Below the pieces are notes generated by a model that was given only the letters and a program-made list of their open reading frames with translations, had not been told where the DNA came from and did no database searches. From Akkermansiaceae bacterium (GTDB lineage: Bacteria > Verrucomicrobiota > Verrucomicrobiia > Verrucomicrobiales > Akkermansiaceae): 7,438 bases of DNA. The DNA lies in NCBI GenBank assembly GCA_023300065.1, contig JALZWJ010000254.1, forward strand, positions 1 to 7,438, read 5' to 3'. A program made the translations under genes and the position numbers. Position 1 is the first letter of the stretch. Every line of letters begins with the position of its first letter. Below are positions 1 to 4,757 of this stretch, piece by piece.

Positions 1-38
1 TTGGGCTTCGCCATGACGTGGCGGAGGATCAATGAATC

Positions 39-536
39 TTACGCGTTGGCAAAGGAAAATCGGGAGCCTTGATGCTCTGCTGGGATGGGGCTGAGCTGGG
101 AGTGGGTCTGAGTTTGAGTCATCTCCAGAGAGGTTGCCGTTTGGCAGGCGAGTTCCAGGCTGTGGAGGTCGCGTGTGGAGAGCTGGATTTTACGAATGCG
201 GCGGGCTTTGGGGTCATCGACAATGTGAAACCAGCACGCTCCAGAGCGGGAAGCCGAGCTCTTAGGAGCATCTCGGTAAATGGTGACGCGGGGAAGACTC
301 CGGTAGGGATGATCTCGGACTGGGATTTGATGCACGAGTTCTTCGCCCGATTGAAGGAGGGTTTTAGTGGTAGCCCAGAGGTCGCCAATCGCTTCCATCG
401 GGATTTCCAGATCACAGAATGCGGTTCCCATCTGTCCCACATTTCCGTTGATCACGGGGTAGTAAATGAGTCGAATGCCAGTCGAGCTTGGGTAAAGCTT
501 AATAATTGCGAAAGATTGAACTAATTGGAACGTCAT
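39..536 (-). CDS. Hypothetical protein of 165 residues
   Basis: I do not recognise this protein. It starts at an ATG preceded by AAGGA with a short 3-base spacer, the only start in the window with a visible Shine-Dalgarno-like sequence. No signal peptide or membrane helix is evident, so it is probably cytoplasmic. Residues 1-60 alternate hydrophobic stretches with polar turns, suggesting a beta-rich or alpha/beta fold. The middle (about 65-120) is rich in arginine, and the last 30 residues are polar and low in complexity, with a TQTQTHSQ run at 140-147. Cysteines at 41, 101 and 131 form no metal-binding motif. It follows the zinc-ribbon gene on the same strand after a 169-base AT-rich gap, so it may be a separate transcription unit. 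A 151-codon reading frame lies antisense at 69-524. I prefer the minus frame because of its strand context, ribosome binding site and more protein-like composition. Existence is moderately likely; function is unknown. Confidence 0.55.
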   Translation of the reverse strand: MTFQLVQSFAIIKLYPSSTGIRLIYYPVINGNVGQMGTAFCDLEIPMEAIGDLWATTKTLLQSGEELVHQIPVRDHPYRSLPRVTIYRDAPKSSASRSGACWFHIVDDPKARRIRKIQLSTRDLHSLELACQTATSLEMTQTQTHSQLSPIPAEHQGSRFSFANA

Positions 537-539
537 GCT

Positions 540-544
540 TCCTT
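540..544 (-). promoter_or_regulatory. Probable ribosome binding site (AAGGA) for the 165-residue gene
   Basis: On the minus strand AAGGA lies three bases before the ATG at 536. The spacing is short for a Shine-Dalgarno sequence, but the other starts checked in this window lack even this. Its first two bases coincide with the end of an outer stem arm (543-546) of the upstream inverted repeat, so RNA folding could influence ribosome access. Confidence 0.4.
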
Positions 545-573
545 GATTTTCTTGTTTTCTTAAAACAAGTCAA
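543..573 (-). repeat. Bulged inverted repeat in the leader of the 165-residue gene
   Basis: CTTGTTTT at 551-558 is the exact reverse complement of AAAACAAG at 562-569, with a 3-base loop at 559-561. Outside it, TTGA at 543-546 pairs with TCAA at 570-573, leaving four bases (547-550) unpaired on one side. The element ends seven bases before the ATG of the minus-strand gene. It could be an operator or a weak RNA hairpin beside the ribosome binding site. The stem is mostly A-T, so stability is limited. It does not look like an intrinsic terminator for upstream transcription, because no U-run directly follows the stem on the minus strand. Confidence 0.5.
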
Positions 574-649
574 TGAACATAAAAATATCTGGGCGTTTTT
601 CGTAAAAAAACACACCTCATAGAGATTGGCTGTTAACAAGTTGGTGCGA

Positions 650-668
650 TGGCGTCTGGATGACGCCA
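650..668. repeat. Perfect 7-bp inverted repeat after the zinc-ribbon gene
   Basis: TGGCGTC at 650-656 and GACGCCA at 662-668 are perfect complements around a 5-base loop, 38 bases past the stop of the zinc-ribbon gene. The GC-rich stem could help end the upstream transcription unit. However, on the minus strand the T-run comes before the stem rather than after it, and on the plus strand the stem is followed by A residues. It therefore does not match a standard intrinsic terminator in either direction. It may instead stabilise an mRNA 3' end or serve as a protein-binding dyad. Confidence 0.45.
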
Positions 669-705
669 AAAAATTCACGTTTCCGCAGTGATTGGCGGGT
701 CGCTC

Positions 706-1413
706 CTATGAGGGAAAGAGAATCGCCCCGCAGTTGTCGCAGTGGGAAATCTCTGAGCCGGATTGGGCGAGGGCGAAGGTGGCGGGGGTGACTTGCACGT
801 GGCAGGAGGTGCAGCTCTTGGCCGGGTTGACGAGGACGATCGCTCGGCCCTCGCGCTTGTTAAAGAGGCGGGTGTAGACGTCCATGAGGTCGTCGTCGCC
901 GAGGTCGGTGACTTTGGCTTCGCGGGAGGATTGGACTTCGGCGAGTTCAGCTTTGCGCTCGCTGGCTTGGGCTTCGAGTTCGGCGATTTCTTGGTCGATG
1001 GAGCCTTGGGTTATCGCAAGGGCGGCATCGGCGGTGGCGACTTTTTGGCGGCGGTCATCGGCCACTTCCATGAGCTCTAGTTCGCGGGTCTCGAGGTCAT
1101 CGACCTGTGCTTCGTAGCGGATGACTTCTTCGCCAAGCTTGGTGTATTCTTCGTTTTTCTTGGTTTCGAACTGCTGATTTTTCAGTCGGTCGATGGAATT
1201 TTTACGAGTGCCGATGTCGAGTTCGACATTTTTGATTTCGACTTCGTTGGCTTGGTAGTCGGCCTTAGCGGTGGCGACGGCGGCGGAGTCGTTGGCGAGG
1301 CGTTCCTTGGCAGCTTCTTGAAGCTTGGGGATTTTTACGAGCTCTGCTTCTAAGGCTAAGATCGATTGGTCAATTTCCTGGAGACTGAGGAGCTTCTTCA
1401 CATCTTCGCGCAT
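706..1413 (-). CDS. CdsZ/CT398-like coiled-coil protein with C-terminal C4 zinc ribbon
   Basis: The 235-residue product has the two-part build of the CT398/CdsZ family (zf-RING_7 type zinc ribbon). Residues about 1-170 are a long, highly charged Glu/Lys/Ala-rich helical region, expected to fold as an antiparallel coiled-coil hairpin. The C-terminal zinc ribbon has Cys pairs at 201/204 (CTSC) and 225/228 (CDNC), 20 residues apart, enough to bind one Zn ion. The preceding NKREGRAIV segment is also typical of the family. Length is normal. No signal peptide or membrane helix is visible, so it should be cytoplasmic. The family is widespread. The chlamydial member has been linked to type III secretion components and to sigma-54, but nothing in this window suggests a secretion system, so that role should not be transferred. 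The gene starts 51 bases after the CHASE2-like gene and is probably cotranscribed with it. No clear Shine-Dalgarno sequence precedes the ATG. The family call is firm; the molecular role is open. Confidence 0.85.
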   Translation of the reverse strand: MREDVKKLLSLQEIDQSILALEAELVKIPKLQEAAKERLANDSAAVATAKADYQANEVEIKNVELDIGTRKNSIDRLKNQQFETKKNEEYTKLGEEVIRYEAQVDDLETRELELMEVADDRRQKVATADAALAITQGSIDQEIAELEAQASERKAELAEVQSSREAKVTDLGDDDLMDVYTRLFNKREGRAIVLVNPAKSCTSCHVQVTPATFALAQSGSEISHCDNCGAILFPS

Positions 1414-1464
1414 GCCAAAGAACTAGCGGCTGGGATGGGCTGGGGGAAGGGGAAACGGAGTGAG

Positions 1465-2793
1465 CTATCTCCTTTTCTTTTTTTGAGGTGGTGATTTTTT
1501 GCGCGAGGCTTTTTTAGGGGCCTTCGTTGGCACCTTCTTGGCGGGGTGTTTTGTGGCTGTTTCGACCGGCTTTGCTGGGGGTGTTTTTTCGGGCGAGTCT
1601 TCCTTTTTTTGTTCGAGCGGGGGCTTGGGTCGAGGGATTAGAAAAAAGGTGGTGAGGAGAAGAAGGGAAGGGGTGGCGAGGAACCAATGGTTGAGAAATA
1701 CGGAGCCCGCAAAGAGGAGGGCGATGACGGGGATGATCAGCCAGAGGCGGCGAGTCTGGATGATGAGGGTGAGGATGATGAGGGCCGCGATTTCCATGGG
1801 GAGAGGCCAGCGGGTATAGGGAGTTTGGGCAGAGGGAGTCTGGGTGAGGGCCTGGGTGAGGTGGGTTTCTAGAAGGGCGAGGAAGTCTGGGCTTTGGGCG
1901 GCGAGGAGGATCTTTGAGGAGGTAGCGGTTGAGGGGGTGATGAGGAGTTCTGAGGCGGAGCGGGTGGTGTTGCCAGAGTTGGGGAAGAGGGCGCGGCCTT
2001 GGTGATCGATCTTTAGGATGGTGCCCTTTGGCCCGAGTCGAAGGTGGCCGGAGGAGGTGATGATGACATCGGCAGGGGTGAGTTGATGCGCCGCGATGAG
2101 GGCGGCGAGATGGGTGGTGGGGAGGATGGAGTCTGCCCAGCGGACGAGCATCGGGATTTTAAATTTACTGGAGGAGTTCTCGATGGGGAGGCCTTGCACG
2201 GAGGAGATGCCGAAGAGGGGGGCATTGATGGATGGGGGGAGCGGGAGGAAGTCGATCTGAGGGAGTGTTTGAAAGTCCGAGTCCGAGGTGGTGGCGATGA
2301 CGGAGCTGGTAAGAAAGGGGGGGAGAGGAGCGGCAGTGTGGTTAAATTCCGCATTCAGTCCGATGACGAGGTTAGGCGCTTGGCTGATTTGGTGGTCGAG
2401 GGTTTTGAGGGCTAGCTCGCTGGCATCTGACCACGAGAGGGGGGCGGTGATGATGAGCAGGCCTTGGTTCTGTCTACGGATGGTGTCGAGGAGGTAGGCC
2501 CATTTATCTGGGGTGAGGTCAATGATGTCGCGCGTTTCGTCATCGATGACATAGCTGCCTAGCGAGCGGGGTTTGTCTTCTCCGGTGAAGAGGAAGGGGG
2601 TGACTTGGAAGTCGGCGAGCTGGCCGTGGTCAGGGAAGTGGGAGTCCGGCTCAAAGCGCTCGGGAAAGAGGAAGAGGGAGTGCTCTAGCGGGATGATGGG
2701 GGCGAGCGGCTGCCAACGGGTGATGCCGCATAGAAGACCGACTCCGATGAGGAGCGGGAGGATGACGGGGAGCTTTGACCGCAGGGAAGACAT
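1465..2793 (-). CDS. CHASE2-like membrane protein with lysine/proline-rich cytoplasmic tail
   Basis: This 442-residue protein has one N-terminal hydrophobic helix (about 8-25), a large probably periplasmic domain (about 30-328), three closely spaced membrane helices (about 333-347, 350-366 and 371-387) and a basic tail. That topology matches CHASE2 sensory proteins. Segments such as VRWADSILPTTHLAALIAA (217-235) and a glycine/aspartate-rich stretch near 251-272 (LRLGP, then KIDHQGRALFP) resemble the conserved end of CHASE2 domains. CHASE2 domains normally feed a kinase, cyclase or GGDEF domain, but none is present. Residues 388-442 are instead low-complexity, with 16 lysines plus many Pro and Ala, like a histone-H1-type tail. 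A nucleic-acid or acidic-surface contact is only a guess. The ligand is unknown. The gene starts 33 bases after the AmgK-like kinase gene and likely shares its transcript. Only a weak AAGAGA, 11 bases before the ATG, could serve as ribosome binding site. The topology is fairly clear; the CHASE2 assignment is moderate. Confidence 0.65.
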   Translation of the reverse strand: MSSLRSKLPVILPLLIGVGLLCGITRWQPLAPIIPLEHSLFLFPERFEPDSHFPDHGQLADFQVTPFLFTGEDKPRSLGSYVIDDETRDIIDLTPDKWAYLLDTIRRQNQGLLIITAPLSWSDASELALKTLDHQISQAPNLVIGLNAEFNHTAAPLPPFLTSSVIATTSDSDFQTLPQIDFLPLPPSINAPLFGISSVQGLPIENSSSKFKIPMLVRWADSILPTTHLAALIAAHQLTPADVIITSSGHLRLGPKGTILKIDHQGRALFPNSGNTTRSASELLITPSTATSSKILLAAQSPDFLALLETHLTQALTQTPSAQTPYTRWPLPMEIAALIILTLIIQTRRLWLIIPVIALLFAGSVFLNHWFLATPSLLLLTTFFLIPRPKPPLEQKKEDSPEKTPPAKPVETATKHPAKKVPTKAPKKASRKKSPPQKKKRR

Positions 2794-2826
2794 AGCGACT
2801 GCGATCTCTTAACAATATGGGTGTGA

Positions 2827-3768
2827 TTAGTCGAGAAAAGGCCCGAGGGCATCCTCAAGGGGGGTGTCTGCGATGACTTCTTTAAGGGAGGCCATGGCGG
2901 AGGGGATTTGATCAAGATACCATTGATTCCCCTTGTTGTGTCCGAGATTGGCGAAAGCGCCGAGGGCCTGCATGAGGCGTTGGGCGGCGCACTCTTTGAG
3001 GATGGGCTCGATGGGCTCTTCTTCGCAGACTTCTTCCCAGAGTTCCAGGAGCTTACGGCGATCCTCGGCCGAGTGCTGCATGTAGGGGTCGTAAATCAGT
3101 GAGGCGAGGTCGTATTCTTGGCGTCCCATGCGGAGGCCTTGGAAGTCGATAATGTAGGCTTGGTTCTCATGGAGCATGAGGTTTTCCGACTGGAAGTCGC
3201 GGTGGACCATGTGGGGCGCAGTGGCGCCGAGGCGTTTTGCGAGGCTGAGAAGGATGGGGTCTTGGCGAAGGCCGGAAGCGTCTTTGCCAAGGTGGGTCTC
3301 GACGAAGTGTTCGAAGAAATATTCCTGTTCCCAGCGGTAGAGGGGCTCATCAAAGATGGGCTGGAGGTCGAAGTCCTTTGGGGGGCGGGTGTAGAGGAGT
3401 TTATCGAGTTGTTCGAAAGCGGAGCGGTAATAAGGCTCGCGTTCCTCATAGGGGGCATCCTTGAGGCTGAGGAGGTCCTTGTCGCCGAGGTCCTCAATGA
3501 GGGCCACGTGGCGGCGGATGTTATCGTAAAGAACTCCGGGGATATTGAGCCCAGCGCTGGTGAGGAATTCCGCAACAGGAAGGAAGTTCGCATTATCCGA
3601 ACGCTCAAGTGTGTAGTGCACGCCGATGAAGCTGGGGTGATCATCTGGTTGGATCCGGATGATGGTGCGTCCTGAGGCGCCCTTTTGGATAGGCTCCATT
3701 TGGACTCGGTGAGTCGGGGAGAGATTCAAGTGGGCGCGGACGGCAGTGAGCAAGGTATCGGCAGGCAT
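2827..3768 (-). CDS. AmgK-like sugar kinase (aminoglycoside phosphotransferase fold)
   Basis: The 313-residue product belongs to the APH/choline-kinase-like phosphotransferase family. A small-residue loop at 29-34 (KGASGR) fits the nucleotide-binding loop. The catalytic loop reads HRDFQSEN at 189-196, with Asp191 as the expected base and Asn196 as a metal ligand, and Asp208 of IDFQG is the DFG-type metal-binding residue. The following GRQEYDLASLIYDPY (215-229) closely resembles AmgK, the anomeric kinase that converts MurNAc/GlcNAc to the 1-phosphate during peptidoglycan recycling. Length is near the AmgK norm, with no signal peptide, so it is cytoplasmic. The gene begins 37 bases after a nucleotidyltransferase gene, the partner expected in the AmgK-MurU pathway, which strengthens the assignment. 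Aminoglycoside resistance is unlikely because the flanking motifs and partner point to sugar salvage. Another hexose or heptose substrate remains possible. No clear Shine-Dalgarno sequence is visible. The fold is certain; the substrate is inferred. Confidence 0.8.
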   Translation of the reverse strand: MPADTLLTAVRAHLNLSPTHRVQMEPIQKGASGRTIIRIQPDDHPSFIGVHYTLERSDNANFLPVAEFLTSAGLNIPGVLYDNIRRHVALIEDLGDKDLLSLKDAPYEEREPYYRSAFEQLDKLLYTRPPKDFDLQPIFDEPLYRWEQEYFFEHFVETHLGKDASGLRQDPILLSLAKRLGATAPHMVHRDFQSENLMLHENQAYIIDFQGLRMGRQEYDLASLIYDPYMQHSAEDRRKLLELWEEVCEEEPIEPILKECAAQRLMQALGAFANLGHNKGNQWYLDQIPSAMASLKEVIADTPLEDALGPFLD

Positions 3769-3805
3769 CGGTCGAGAGCGGTTGGGAGGGATCTAGAGAG
3801 GGGAG

Positions 3806-4699
3806 TTAAAGATCGGCGTCTTGGTGCACGCCTTGGACTGGGGAAGTGCTGTGAACAATGCAGTTTGTCAATTGCGCATCCCGTAAAACCTGAGTGCCGG
3901 GCCAGAGAATGGTGTTTTTCAAAGTTACTCCTTCTTCCACGATACAATCGGCTCCGATCCATGAATTGTCAATTTTCGCGGTGGGTGAGACTTGCGCTTC
4001 TGGGTGAACCTCGGGGGGCAAAGAGAAGCTGGCTTCCATATAAGACTCACGTGTTCCGAGGTCTAGCCACTGGGGCTGGCCTTTTACATGGTAGGCGCCG
4101 AGCTCTTGGCGCTTGATGAGTTCTATGAAGGCGGGAATGACGGAGATTTTCTCATCCCCCGGGATGCGATCTAGAATGGAGGCATCAATACAGTAAATCC
4201 CCGTAAATTGGTGGGTGCCGGTTTCCCCATTCACAAGCCCGCGGATATCGGTAATGCGGTGGCCATCAAGCGTAAGGTGGAGGGCTGGCCCGTGGTCTTG
4301 CGTGGCGAGGGTCGCCGTATTGTTCGATGCCATGTGCCCGGTGATGAGGCGGTCGATGGGGAGGTCTGTGATGATGTCACCATTATAAATAAGAATTGGA
4401 TCTCCATTGATCCACTCGGCGATGTTTTTAATCCCACCGCCAGTTTCTAAGAGAACGGGCTCATGGAAGAAGGTGAGAGTCGCTCCTCGATACGTGCCGT
4501 CTGGGAAGGCTTTTCCCCATGCCTCGTGAAGGTGGTGGGTATTGATCGCAAAGTCCGTAATGCCCGCTGCGATACAATGATCAAGAACATGGGTGATCAA
4601 CGGCCGGTTCGCGAAGGGAATAAGCGGCTTAGGAAGAGTGTTAGTGAGGGGTTGGAGGCGGGTCCCTAAACCGGCTCCAAGAAGAAAAGCTTTGCGCAT
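3806..4699 (-). CDS. MurU-like sugar-1-phosphate nucleotidyltransferase with C-terminal beta-helix
   Basis: This 297-residue enzyme should transfer a nucleotide from an NTP to a sugar-1-phosphate in the cytoplasm. The N-terminus carries the signature LGAGLGTRLQPLTN then PKP (residues 7-25), with Arg14 and Lys24 as expected nucleotide-binding residues. LLETGGG (83-89) contacts base and sugar in relatives, and Asp108 of NGD and Asp213 of WLDLGT are the likely metal ligands. From about 231 to 285, hexapeptide-like repeats (EAQVSPTAKI, IGADCIVEEGV) form a short left-handed beta-helix. Typical MurU is about 220 residues and lacks this tail, which recalls GDP-mannose or NDP-sugar pyrophosphorylases. 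The adjacent AmgK-like kinase favours a MurNAc-1-phosphate uridylyltransferase role, but the substrate is unproven. I chose the ATG at 4699 because the signature begins right after it. An upstream in-frame TTG at 4741 would add 14 residues of no recognisable structure and consume most of the divergent promoter region. It is the first gene of the minus-strand block. Confidence 0.82.
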   Translation of the reverse strand: MRKAFLLGAGLGTRLQPLTNTLPKPLIPFANRPLITHVLDHCIAAGITDFAINTHHLHEAWGKAFPDGTYRGATLTFFHEPVLLETGGGIKNIAEWINGDPILIYNGDIITDLPIDRLITGHMASNNTATLATQDHGPALHLTLDGHRITDIRGLVNGETGTHQFTGIYCIDASILDRIPGDEKISVIPAFIELIKRQELGAYHVKGQPQWLDLGTRESYMEASFSLPPEVHPEAQVSPTAKIDNSWIGADCIVEEGVTLKNTILWPGTQVLRDAQLTNCIVHSTSPVQGVHQDADL

Positions 4700-4757
4700 G
4701 TGAAAAGAATGGGTTGATTGGACCGTTATGGGAAGAAACAATCACCCGATTCCTTTT
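4700..4757. promoter_or_regulatory. Divergent intergenic region, likely holding back-to-back promoters
   Basis: Two genes diverge from this 58-base stretch: the nucleotidyltransferase (minus, ATG at 4699) and the dehydrogenase-like gene (plus, ATG at 4758). Promoters for both should lie here or inside the gene starts. The plus strand offers TTGATT (4714-4719) and, 17 bases on, AACAAT (4737-4742), a weak match that would leave a leader of under ten bases. The minus strand shows no better pair. Neither start has a recognisable Shine-Dalgarno sequence. The location is inferred from gene layout; exact elements are not supported. Confidence 0.4.

Larger units (their letters stand above)
537..705. 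other. AT-rich intergenic region, likely promoter of the 165-residue gene
   Basis: This 169-base gap is clearly richer in A and T than the flanking genes and contains runs of T (596-600) and A (604-610), a TGTTAACA palindrome (631-638) and two inverted repeats listed separately. AT-rich sequence with dyads ahead of a start codon suggests a promoter for the minus-strand gene beginning at 536. I could not find a convincing -35/-10 pair: TATTTT and TATGTT on the minus strand resemble -10 boxes, but neither has a good -35 at standard spacing. No RNA gene or small reading frame stands out. Confidence 0.4.

Noticed and set aside
1..14. Possible start of another minus-strand gene (ATG at 14, reading Met-Ala-Lys-Pro)
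   Set aside because: Only four codons are in the window and no ribosome binding site is visible, so it cannot be supported as a gene.
69..524. Plus-strand frame of 151 codons opposite the 165-residue gene
   Set aside because: It lies wholly antisense to a minus-strand frame with a ribosome-binding-like site and matching strand context, has no recognisable motif, and looks like a shadow frame.
596..610. Short T-run/A-run dyad as an intrinsic terminator
   Set aside because: The five-base A-T stem is too weak and lacks a GC-rich core. It more likely reflects AT-rich promoter sequence.
763..1080. Plus-strand Gly/Phe-rich frame opposite the zinc-ribbon gene
   Set aside because: It is antisense to a well-supported coiled-coil/zinc-ribbon gene. 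The repetitive composition mirrors Glu/Ala/Lys codons read backwards.
1600..2760. Long G/A-rich stretch with repeated GAGGATGATGAGG-like words on the plus strand
   Set aside because: It is explained by Pro, Ser, Leu and Thr codons of the CHASE2-like gene on the minus strand. No exact tandem unit is present.
3118..3675. Plus-strand frame of 185 codons within the kinase gene
   Set aside because: The minus strand encodes a clearly conserved kinase here with intact catalytic motifs. The antisense frame is a by-product of its codon use.
2827..3768. Aminoglycoside resistance phosphotransferase
   Set aside because: The fold is shared, but the IDFQG/YDLASL segment and the adjacent nucleotidyltransferase point to an AmgK-like sugar kinase.
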